A DNA stretch of 64,000 nt from Mallotus nudiflorus (taxonomy: Eukaryota; Streptophyta; Magnoliopsida; Malpighiales; Euphorbiaceae), in NCBI GenBank assembly GCA_947683625.1, contig CANTUR010000383.1:2948501-3012500 (forward strand), read 5' to 3'. Below the pieces are notes generated by a model. It did not search any database. It was not told the origin of the DNA and worked only from the letters and a program-made list of their open reading frames with translations. Made by a program: the position numbers and the translations under genes. Positions 23,861 through 34,165 of this stretch are shown here, piece by piece; positions within the stretch are counted from its first letter, which is position 1, and each line of letters starts with the position of its first letter.

Positions 23861-24515
23861 ATGATCTGGCATGTACAAAATGAAAACTTCATTCTCGATT
23901 CTACAAGAATTTTTATGAAAGCCTTTCATTTTCTTCTCTTCAATGGAAGTTTTATTTTCCCAGAATATATCCTAATTTTTTGCCTAATTCTTCTTTTGAT
24001 GATCAATTCAACCTCTGATAAAAAAGATATACCTTGGATATATTTCATCTCTTCAACAAGTTTAGTAATGAGTATAATGGCCCTATTGTTTCGATGGGGA
24101 GAAGAACCTATGATTATCTTTTTAATGAATTTCCAAATGAACAATTTCAACAAAATCTTTCAATTTCTTATTTTACTATATTCAACTCTATGTATTCCCT
24201 TATCCATAGAATACATTGAATGTACAAAAATGGCTATAATAGAGTTTCTCTTATTCGTATTAATAGCTACTCTAGGAGGAAGGTTTTTGTGTAATGCTAA
24301 CAATTTAATAACTATTTGTGTAGCTCCATAATGTTTCAATTTATAATCCTACCTATTATCTGGATATACCAAGAAAAATGTACAGTCTAATGAGGCTACT
24401 ATGAAATATTCACTCATAGGTAGGGCAAGCTCTTCTATTCTAGTTCATGCTTTCTCTTGGCTAAATGGTTTGTCTAGGGGAGAGATCGAGCTTCAAGAAA
24501 TAGTGAATGGCCTTG
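23861..24515 (+). pseudogene. ndhB: ndhB exon 1, NADH dehydrogenase-like subunit 2 (truncated pseudogene)
   Basis: From ATG at 23,861 the frame is open for 156 codons: MIWHVQNENFILDSTRIF, then hydrophobic spans, SLVMSIMALLFRWGEEPM, IEYIECTKMAI and LITICVAP, followed by a stop (24,329-24,331). Similarity continues to about 24,515 (LLSGYTKKN, NEATMKY, SSSILVHAFSWL, GEIELQEIVNGL) and then stops abruptly, about 120 bp short of the normal exon 1 end. NdhB is a membrane proton-pumping subunit of the plastid NDH complex. Loss of Asp, Arg and Gly residues again reflects C-to-T and G-to-A changes. The break marks the right end of the rps12-rps7-ndhB block. Confidence 0.93.
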
Positions 24516-26244
24516 AATAGGCTGTGCCTTTTTTTCTATACATTTTTTATAAGGAGTACTCTTGAATGTACTAGACAGTAGGTTCTCAATGCCTTAAGAT
24601 CCCAATCGTAGATCGAGTTCCGATCATAGAATTATTCTCAATCGAATGGCTTTTACTCAACCTCAATTCATTCAGTTAGGGCCTCGCTTTATGTCATTTC
24701 TTTCCTTGCCATCATGAGGAGTCAGATTGGATTCTAGCACTTGCATGGAATCTGGGATAGTGGATATTGGTAGCCTCTCTTGGCATGAGCACTAGCCTCT
24801 TGCTAACATTGGCTTTTTCCTCCGATTAGAAGGGGATCTTGTTCATGGTGGATTCAAGATCCTCAAATGTGGCTTTGGCTTCAGCTATCTCCTTCATTCT
24901 TTTTTTTCTTTGGATTGGTAAGTAGCCCTTTTCAGGTTAGTTGAAAGACCAAGAATGGCCTCTTTGAAAGAAGACAATAGACATGTTGAGAAGGAAAAAG
25001 GAAGGAGATATGGCCTAAGTAGGTAGAACAAAAGGTACTAGTATGGGTGCAATATGCGATTAGAAGCTCTTCTTTGGTAGTTTTCATGATTTGCTAATCC
25101 GATCTTGTAAGTTGGCTTATCTTAGGCCACCGACTGAGACGATGGCTTGAAACCTAGGTACAAATAAGAACAATAAAAAACCTTGGAAGCAACAAATCGC
25201 GAGGTGTAAGCTGTTGAATAAGTTATGGGTCTTAAGGCAGATATGGCATCTTCTTAACCACCGTAGTTAGCTCATCTTTTTTCAATACAACCAGAGGGCT
25301 CTTAGTACACTAACACTACTACCTACCTAGTAAGAGGATTTTTTTAGTTTATGTCATCCAAATAAAGGGCTTCCCTATCAGTACAAAGAAGAAATTCAAT
25401 AAGAGAGGATTGGATTTCATCAAGAATAGATAAAAACAGCATTGAGTGGGGCCTACCCTTACAAAGCTTCTCTATCAAGAGCTCCTAGTTAGTGGTTGAG
25501 GAGTAATAGGTATCCCTTAAACATCCTCTTAAACTAGAGGACAGAAAGAAAGTAAAAGGAGAAGGAAGAGAAGGGACTAATAGATGTTATCCTACTAGTT
25601 GTGACTAGAAGAAGGAAGGGAGCCAAGTCACTAACTAGAGGAAGGGTCTACGATTGTTGAGTCATGTTTGTGAACCTATAAAGAACTTTTAGAATTGCTT
25701 ACACTCCTCAAAAATTACTGAAAGACTGGCCTATGACCCCCTCACAAAAAAAGGGTCTCTACTTAAACTTAAAGGAATTTCAAATAAGTTTTTGGGTGTA
25801 CTTTGACGAGGGGTGACAACTCCTTCTTTCTATTGTATAGAAGTGCCAATAGCCAATAAAAGATATATAAAATCTTACTATTAAAATAGAGGGGTTCTTA
25901 GTCTAGTCTAGCTCGTAGTTTCAAAGAATTAAATTAAGAGAATCAGTGATCTATGCCTTATGAATGTCAACCACCTCTTTAAGGTCTGAAGTAGTTAGGA
26001 GGTATAGAGCCACCATTATCTCCTCTCAGCGAGTATGGTACCCATTCATCTTATTGGCTGGGGATGTACATAGCAGTTAAAGTAATGTATAATAAGCATT
26101 GATCGCAATACGCCTATGATCACCCGAATAGATTGAGTCAAGTAATTGCATCCACTACCTTAACTAAAATGACATTTAAAGAAGGCTACATTTAGACCTT
26201 TTTGTTCTTCTGGGGCCTGGATACCCATGGTTAACCTTGACTAT

Positions 26245-26530
26245 TAAGTAGTATAGGATAATGATCTAAAGTAGAGGTTGTTGGATGTTTGACCATAGCT
26301 AGGGGAAATAACTCACACTAAGAAGCCATAGCCATAGCTCGATCTAAACGCTCTTGTACTTTTTTACCAGCCTTTCTTTAATTTGACCATTTGAAATCAT
26401 GTCCCACGTACCCAAGATCATGTAGGGTACAGTCTGCCAACACCTCTCTGAAGGCTCACATTAAACTCGAGGCTAGATCTTCTGACCCTATCATTTCACT
26501 AATGTGCAAAATTTTATGATAATCACCAAT
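26245..26530 (-). pseudogene. LINE (L1-type) endonuclease domain fragment
   Basis: The minus strand reads, with a few stops, GDYHKIL, then FREVLADCTLHDLGYVGHDF, then VQERLDRAMA, then HYPILL. These are the successive landmarks of the APE-type endonuclease of plant L1 LINEs: the GDFN active-site motif, the variable loop ending in a DLG-x-x-G turn, the QERLDR helix and the final SDHxP motif. The catalytic Asn of GDFN and the Ser of SDH are lost, so it would be inactive. No LINE reverse transcriptase lies nearby. It may have been carried inside the mitochondrial donor DNA or have arrived after transfer. Confidence 0.75.
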
Positions 26531-27862
26531 AAAGAAATAGCTTTCTAAAGAGAGTTGCTTACTATGAAAACCCCACTAGTCTTATTTTTTTATTTTTTGA
26601 TCACTAGCCCTTACTCTTAGTCACTGATTCAAGAATGAATACTAAGATAGTCGTTCCCTTTTTGGTCTACTACATGATGTCTGTACATTGCTAAAGAATC
26701 TATAATTGACAGTAAGAGCTAAGAATTAATAAAGGGAAAGTACCCATTAGATTAGTAATAGCTCTTGTGGGAGTCAAACCTACTATAAAGAAAGGCTTTT
26801 TCAACTGGCTTAAAGGGGTCCGATTCCTAAAGTGCTTCTCCATTTCTTATCCCCTAAAAGCTAATAGAAATAATACCATTCATCCTTCTATAATAAGCAA
26901 TTCTTCTATTAAGAAGTCCCAGTATAGTTTCAGTAATTGAAGCAACCAGGGATTCTTCTCCACCCCTTCTTTCATCATCAACTAAGGAAGTAAAGGTATA
27001 GCTCAATCAGTTCCAAGAGTCCCCCTCCTATATCTCACCCTTTTATTTATGGAATGCTTTCTGAAGAACTTATCAGAGGTACAACAGAGGAAGGGCTACT
27101 CTAACCTCGCTAAGGATTCCAATTAGATGGCTATACTAGGAAAGGAAGGGAGAGTACTATCAGACTTTCAAAAAGTAGTTAAGCCAGTAAGCTATCAAGT
27201 TTGAAAATCCTTCTGTTGACTAGCAAAGGTTGTCAATCAAAAAAAGCTCTACCTACTACGCGTTTAGGAGAACTAAGATTTATTGTTTATAGTTCTTTCC
27301 TAAGAGAGTTGGTATTTCTAACTATTGGGACTTGTGTCTACGATTGTTGATTCTTGAAAAGAGTAAACTAAAGTGAGGGGGAGAGAAAGAAAAGTGGGTT
27401 GTATCATGGAAAAATTGGGTTTAATTCCCCATAGCCTAACTCCTATTAGACGACCTCTAACAGGATAGCTAAACCACTAGAACTAAAACTTCAACTAGAT
27501 CACTTAGGACTATCCCTCCATGATATGGAACTAGGTCTCTGTAAACTTCCCCTCTTCCTAAAACTGTGGTTAAAGGAAAATGAAGAAAATGGCACTCTCT
27601 GCAGCATTGGCACTGGATGTCTTTGCCTTTAGGACTTTAACAGAATAGTCCCTTTATAATGAATGGCAGGGAAACCCTTTTAAACTACAACCAACTACCA
27701 CTCCAATAAAACACGCTCACTTGGAGAAGGAGTACCAGCCAACTAGGGTTAAATAGGCGATGAGGATGAATCTTAAACCAAAGAAAGGAAAGAGCAAAGG
27801 GTTGTGCCTAATAATATTGACCTCAAGGAGTGAGGAATGAGCAATGATTGGAAAAGGAAAAT

Positions 27863-27939
27863 TTGAATCCCTTACGGGTATGAAACTAGGCATTCCAACT
27901 TTTCAATCAAAATAAGTATGGTCTCCCTACCTTCAAGAC
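27863..27939 (+). repeat. Dispersed direct repeat, copy 1 (about 77 bp)
   Basis: Shares ttgaatcccttacggg, aaactaggcattccaact and ccttcaagac with 35,704-35,780 in the same orientation, differing mainly by transitions. Such pairs are typical of recombinogenic repeats in plant mitochondrial genomes. Confidence 0.85.
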
Positions 27940-28429
27940 TGGTTATGCCAATTCATTTTCCTATTTCCCTTACACACAAAGATCAAATAAGGCTAATTGG
28001 ATACTTAGGAAAATTCTAAACCTTACCTCGCTTTTTTGCACTCATTCTCTTTCTAGAATTAAATAAGAAGAGGGGATTTCTCAACAATAATAAATGGTAG
28101 GCAAGAAGAAAGCTATGGAGATATTTGTTCTACCAAGGGGCTCTCTATTTAGGTAGGGATATGTATGGGCTAATGCAACTAAAAAAAAAGGGAATATTAA
28201 GGCAGTTATAGCATTTTAGTCAACCCTAGGATTTAAAAACATCCTATATCGAGTTCGCCTAGTATGAACTCTTCTTTTTCCTCAATCAAGATGGATCGAT
28301 GACCAGGCTAGCCCTTTCTCTTCGATCTAGTAATAACTTCTTAAAAATAATCAAGGCTAGGAAAAACCCAGCTCTTGAAGAGGACTTTTCCAAGGTATAA
28401 TAAGTGTACCACTAGCTCTTTTTTTGCTC

Positions 28430-28543
28430 TCAAAATCATGAGAGACTAACTAATATTATCAAAATAAAGTTTGCATTTTTCCATTCTTGAACCTATAATT
28501 AAACATTTGAGATTCGCAGAAAGATGGGCCTCCCTAAAACACT
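28430..28543 (-). repeat. Dispersed inverted repeat, copy 2
   Basis: Reverse-complement partner of 21,083-21,200. The shared core is readable over about 110 bp, with a short deletion in this copy where the other has ctgatgcatc. Confidence 0.8.
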
Positions 28544-29219
28544 TGGATCTACCAAATGATAAGAATGCCTTTGAGATTCAATCATAAACCACTTTGCCTC
28601 GGTTGTATGTAAACCCCCCTTCACCCCACCCCTTAAAGTGATAAAAAAGGGCTCTTTTGGGTCTAATTTTCTTTCTATCTAACAATCTACCCTATCCAAA
28701 TCAAGTCCTCTATCTAACACTATTGCTAGTTGATGCTCCTCTGTAGTACATCTAATTCTAGTCATGATAATTCAGTTATGCACAGTAGCTCCATCAAACT
28801 CCTAGCTAGCCGCTTAACTTCCTGCTTTTTCTCATTCCCCTAGGGAGCCCTTTCAAGACCCTTTCAAATGCTTTTGACATTTTAAATTTATGCCTGGGCT
28901 AGCTAGGACCACTAAAGAATTCTCTTCCACAACTAGCTCGACCAAGAAGGGGAAAGTGGGATGATCCTAGATGAAGAAGGAGGGCTACTCTTCCAGACTG
29001 TGTGAGACCGGCTTCTATGAAACTAACTGCCAATGTCTAACAATATAAGTTAAGTAAAGCATCTAACTTGATTCATCGATCTCATCCTCAGATAAGAGAA
29101 AATGAGAAAAAGGATAAAGGCAATCTTCTTCTCATTAAGAAAGAACTATGAATAGACACACTTTTGGAACTCAACCTATGCATATTACCTTTTTAGTCAT
29201 TCCTGTTCATTCGCCACAT

Positions 29220-29278
29220 CTAAGGTAAAAGGATTCAAACCCAAAATAGATGTGTTGACTAAATTGTGCTACATCTCA
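29220..29278 (-). pseudogene. trnP-UGG: tRNA-Pro(UGG) with internal deletion (pseudogene)
   Basis: The minus strand reads gagatgtagcacaatttagtc, then catctattttgggt, then directly ttgaatccttttacctta. This is mitochondrial-type trnP: acceptor strand, D arm and the anticodon loop ttttgggt with anticodon TGG. About 17 nt covering the anticodon 3' stem, variable loop and T stem 5' side are missing. Several G-to-A changes hit the D arm. It cannot fold into a tRNA. Confidence 0.75.
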
Positions 29279-32200
29279 TCTCACCCCCATCTCCCCTCAC
29301 TCTATTCACCTCTTAAGCCTCAACGATTGAGAGGATAGCCCAACTGGTGATTGAACTTCTTTAGTTTTTTATATTTCCTTTGCTTTGGCAGTGGGGCAAG
29401 CACAGTCACTCAATTTTTAAGAATCTCCCTCTTAAGCATCAGTAGAAAAAAAAAGGCTTTGTTATTTTATTTTCATATATTACCTAGAGCATAAGCTTAT
29501 ATGAGATCGTTTGAAAGCCAACAGCCTATATTTGCTTTTGCCATGGTCTTTGATAAGGTTTTTTATATGGCTTTTCTAGAGTAGGGTAGACTTAGTTCTA
29601 GGGCTTAAGCATAAAATAAAAAAGAAGAGTATTAGGGCCTAGAGGACTAAGAGTAATAGGACTCCTAGATAATCCCCTTCCTCTATATTATTCTAAGCCA
29701 GGTTAAAAGTGAAAAGTAGGAAAATTGGATTAGGGTCCATTGGACCCGGCGAGTGAGAGTACTCAAGCCTATGAGCCATATGGATCTAGGGCGGCTAAAA
29801 AGCTAGTGCGTGAAAGCTATAAGTATAGATAGGAAGCTCTATCTTTTAAACCAATTGTATAAGCTATCGATCTCTTTTAAGTTTGCACTTAAGTATAATC
29901 CATCCTACCTTATAAGAAAGTTTTTTTCTTTTTAGCCAGTGGAAGGCCTTCCCCTCTAGTAAAAAAAGCTTCTAGGTAGTATCAGTTCTTTACCCTTCGA
30001 AGCTGTTTCAATCATCATAACATCAGTCGGCATTTCCATTCCTGCTCCTTTGAATGAGAAGAGGCCGTTCTTTAGACCTTTGAAAAGTAGTTCAATTCCC
30101 CATATCCCTAATGGGAAGGAGAGGTGATTTGAAAGTCGGGTTCCTAAGAAATGCCTAAAATAATTAGATTTGAGGGGGAAGGGTAGATATAACAAATTGG
30201 ATATCTCACAATCAGCTTGATCAACTTGGGTCTTCCATTTCTGAGATTGAGAGTTCCAAGGCTTTGAATGAACCCTATTAGGAGGACGAAAGGGAAAGGC
30301 AGGCTTTCAAAGGCAAGGAACCATGAAAAGAGCGCCATGACTAGCTAAAGATCACTTTAATCTCATGAATTGGATTTGAACCAATCAACCTACTTACCCT
30401 TTAGTAGATCATGAGTGGGTCTATCATCCTCCTCATTATAATTATTAAAATCAATAGCATTTCATCAAAATAGATATTGTCTTCTCACCTTAATATTCCT
30501 AAGCATAGTCAGTACTATAGCCCGCTACTAATAAAAAAAAGAAAAAGGTGATGTCAGTCTATTCTTCCTTATATTATAGAAAGGGCAAAGAGCTTTCTTT
30601 TAAGAAAGAATAAAGCAACATTAGTTATATCAGCTAAAAAATCTAATTCAGGTGAGGTTACAAGCCTATCTTCAACTTTCGTTGTTCTTTCTTCTTGCTA
30701 TAAAGTGCCATTTCTGCTCTCCAACGATAGAAGTACGAAATTACTAACTAGTCTAGTTGCCATTTCATTTTTTTGCCCGTGTGGTATGGGACATTTTTGT
30801 TACCCTAAAGCAGAGATAGTTGGATCAAAGGATGCTTTTGAAAAGGCCAATTTTTGGTATCAATTATTGGATGAATTCAGTGACAGCCAAAGAAAGGAAT
30901 TACAAACCAGTGATCTCTGCCTTTATTTAATGAAGCAAAAAGCCTAGTTCTCTGTAAAGCCTTCATAGAGTTCAAGATCGGCATCCACGCTTATTCTTCT
31001 CAAGGTTGACTCTTCTCTAGATCTAGAATAAGGACGGGTGTGGCAAGCCACTCTCTTACAGCAGAAGTACATTTTGACTATTTATTTAAAGAAAGGAAAG
31101 ACCTGAACACAATTCTGTAACACAACTAGGCTTAAGGCCAACTACTAGCTATACTAACTACTTACAATTGTTCTAGAGTAGGGAAAGTCTTTAAGAACAT
31201 AAAAACAAGTGTCATCCCCGATTCATCTTATTAGAGAACTAGTCTAGTAGAAAGAATATTAATCAGTGAATTCTGATATATAGGTAGGGCCAAGCCCTTC
31301 TAAATTAATTCCAACCTTTTGCCCAGATCGATCCCCTTTACTTTAACCAAGGCCAATACTAGCTTCTTCTATAGGACAGGAGAGTCATCAATAAGAACTA
31401 CAGATATGATCACTCAACCATCAACAGTTGCATATGAGAAGTCAAGTTGATTCCCAATCGATGAATCTTTTTTTGGTTTTTCTTTTCCATTACTCTATTA
31501 AGAAGAAAGATTCCCATCGAGAAATCAATGAATTTAAAAAGCCTTTGCTTGCTTTGATTAGGAATTTTCCCCGGGAAAAGCTCAGCGGGGAAGAACTAAA
31601 AAAATAAGATTTAAGTCAAAGTGAGTTGGATTCACTAGCCTTGGGGCTTAGTTCAGATTGATTTCTTCCTGCCTTGGTCACATAAACTTGACTTGCTCCT
31701 AGGCAATAGAGAGAGAAAAGAGCTTCCTTTAGAATAAGAGACTGTCTTCCTTTTTTTATTATCACCCTGGGGTGAAAGAGCAAACTCCCATTTGAGATTA
31801 AGAATCTTTATTGGATTGCCTTCCTTAACTAAGTAAAATTCTTCCTCCCCTTTGAATGGTTGAGCATTTTTAAACCTTAACCTCTGGGTAGGTAAAGAAG
31901 ATTCACCTGTAATGACATAAAATCCTGCTCTCATTTCATTTTACCCACACCATCAACAAGGCATTCTATTGATTCATTGTGCCATCTTCCTTATACTATT
32001 GATTAACCATAAACAAGACTAGTAATTCATCTACAGTCTAGACTTGCTACTAAAAGTAAGAAACTAAACTAACAAATGGAACTGAGATAATTGTCTTTAC
32101 ACCTAGAAAGATCAAGCTTTCCTAGCTCAGAGGAAGAAAGAGATTTGAGTCAAGCTAACATTTTTCCCTACTACTCACACAGGCTTCCATTTAATGAAAG

Positions 32201-33588
32201 AGATAGGTTTTATATTAGCTCATAAACCAAGCTACTTCAAGGCCTACAGCTTCAATCAAGTCACTAGCTAATAGGCAAACTCCTTGCTTGCTAAACACAA
32301 CCACTGTGCAACTCATGCATAATACAGAGAAGAAGGATAAAGATAAAGAACGAAGTAACTAGACTGATTTCAGGATTTTGTAAACATATATCTCTAACTG
32401 ACTCTTAAAACATCTTCTAAAACACAATAGATACCCCTACTAAGTATATGGTTAACTGCTCTTCTTCTCTTTCTTTCATTTGTGATAGATATTGGATCCA
32501 CTGTCTCTAATTAAGCATTTGCTTTTAACTATTTCATAGCCTCCCATCCTGAGCTAACTTGAGAGCTGGATTAAGAGCAACAAAGGAAAATCCATAGAGT
32601 TGGGAGGCTACCTTACGATAGTATAGGGGACCATATTCCATAATTTCTATCTAGAAGTGCGTAACATAAGATTATTTCACAACGACAAAGCAAGAATAAA
32701 GAAGATTAGACTTCCCATTTGGACTAGTCCACCTATGCATGTTATGACATTTCCATTAACCATCATGAATTCTAAATGATTAGGAAGGGCTAGACCTCTC
32801 TTAGTTGACCAAAGGCCTTACTTTTCTTCTCGAGCTTATGGACTCTATTCATGGAGGGTACTAAGCAAATCGACTACATGGAAAATCAATTCCTAGATGG
32901 AAGGGAAGAATGTGGGCAGATGGCACCAAAGAGGAGCCATTCGTGCTTAGCACATGTTACATTTGACCCCTCTATCATGAAGAAGGTGTCCCCTACACTA
33001 TACTAGAATCTCCATCCTGATTAGGAACCATAAAAATGATTATCAATGGCTGGGGCCATTCTCTTATGAGCGCATGGGTCATGCCCTACTAGGCTCTTTT
33101 TTCATAAGGGTCCTATGCAATAAGTGAGGTATTACTATCTTTGTTGAGTGATAATGCGAGCTAAGTGTATATGCTTCAGTAAGATGTTATTATGAAAGAT
33201 TTGGTATGATCTTTCCCTTCTTCTCCGACCTTTCCAACTTGCAGTTTCCACCTCACTGAGTTGATTAGGTTGGTGAGAGATATCCTCTTAGGTGATCGAG
33301 AGTTCCCCTAATGATTTTGGGTGTTTTGTTCAAATTCTAATTAACATAACAAGGAAAAAAATACTGTTAAGTTGGATAAAGAAAAAAAGAAAATAAATAA
33401 AAATGGGTCACCACTTTCAACAGTTGATAAGCCGCTACTATTCTAGAACCATGAGTTTTATATCTTGTTTTACCTTTAACTTAACAAAAGTTTACCAAGC
33501 TTCCATTCGAGTGCTTCTGATTAATAGAACAAGAGGCCCCAGAAGCAGCATCAAGTTGTTCCAAAAGAGATATATGTGGAGTTCAAGT

Positions 33589-33885
33589 TCAATCCATTAG
33601 GTTCTTCAATTTGTTCAAAAAAGAACCGAGAGACAAGAAAACATCTTTGATTATGATTAAAAAGAACAATCTCAAATAGACCAAGATCAAATTTTGGGTC
33701 ATTTCTTGGTGAACATAATCTACCATAATCTCTTTGATCCCTTCATTTATATGCCAGAATAAAGAGAGATTTGGTAGGAAAGTGGAAGAGACTTTTTTGT
33801 ATATGATAAAAAAAGGAAGCAGCAAAAATGCAACAATTCTTTGGAAAAGCCCGGTTCTCTTTGTCTTTGAGCTTTCATTCCTCAA
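33589..33885 (-). pseudogene. sdh4: sdh4, succinate dehydrogenase membrane subunit 4 (mitochondrial-type, truncated)
   Basis: The minus-strand frame reads FQRIVAFLLLPFFIIYKKVS, LSLFWHINEGIKEIMVDYVH and YLRLFFLIIIKDVFLSL. The WHINxGIxEIxxDYVHxE segment is the characteristic matrix/heme-side part of plant mitochondrial SDH4, which anchors complex II and helps bind quinone. The frame is open without an ATG at its start; an in-frame stop lies just upstream, so the N terminus is damaged. It is directly downstream of cox3 on the same strand, the arrangement seen in many flowering plant mitochondria, where the two genes overlap. This is the best evidence for a mitochondrial donor. Confidence 0.75.
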
Positions 33886-33902
33886 TCCATTGTTTCATTC
33901 CT

Positions 33903-34165
33903 TTATATACCCCCCACCAATAGATAGAAATAAATAGGAATAACTAAACCATGTCTATAAAATGCCAATACCATGCAGCAGCTTCAAAGCCAATGTGATG
34001 CTCTTTGGTCAGATGACCAATATATTAGCGATACCACATGTAATAAAAAATGAGTACCTATAATCACATGAAAACCATGAAAGCCAGTTGCTAAGAAAAA
34101 GGTAGAACTATAAATACTATCTAAAATAGTGAAGGGTGCTTGGTATAAAGAAACCAAAGCAAACA
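33903..34165 (-). pseudogene. cox3: cox3, cytochrome c oxidase subunit 3, C-terminal part (pseudogene)
   Basis: Minus-strand translation gives YQAPFTILDSIYSSTFFLAT, GFHGFHVIIGTHF, then after a 1-base deletion the FEAAAWYWHF-type segment (readable as aagctgctgcatggtattgg) and the terminal WWGG-I region with a stop at 33,903-33,905. These are the last transmembrane helices of COX3. Upstream of YQAPF similarity is lost within a few codons, apparently by a deletion, so the first two thirds of the gene are missing. sdh4 follows immediately. The frame is broken and cannot encode a working protein. Confidence 0.88.

Larger units (their letters stand above)
24516..33588. other. Unassigned mitochondrial-like noncoding stretch
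   Basis: In about 9 kb I can support only a LINE endonuclease fragment (26,245-26,530), one copy each of two dispersed repeats and a deleted trnP (29,220-29,278). Frames at 30,705-30,947 (plus, starts MPFLLSNDRSTK) and 31,653-31,934 (minus, starts MRAGFYVITGES) are open for 80-93 codons but match no family that I recognise. A tRNA-like fold at about 30,350-30,410 is listed among the rejected items. Confidence 0.45.

Noticed and set aside
23861..24331. 156-codon frame as a functional NDH subunit gene
   Set aside because: It is only the first part of ndhB, stops before exon 1 ends, and has many substitutions at conserved residues.
30350..30410. tRNA-like fold on the minus strand with a T arm attggttcaaatccaat and a 7-bp acceptor-like stem ctcatga/tcatgag
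   Set aside because: Only about 55 nt separate the stem ends, there is no D arm, and I could not match it to a known plant tRNA. A covariance-model search would decide.
33403..33600. 65-codon plus-strand frame next to sdh4
   Set aside because: No recognisable domain, on the opposite strand to sdh4 and partly in its 3' flank; likely chance.
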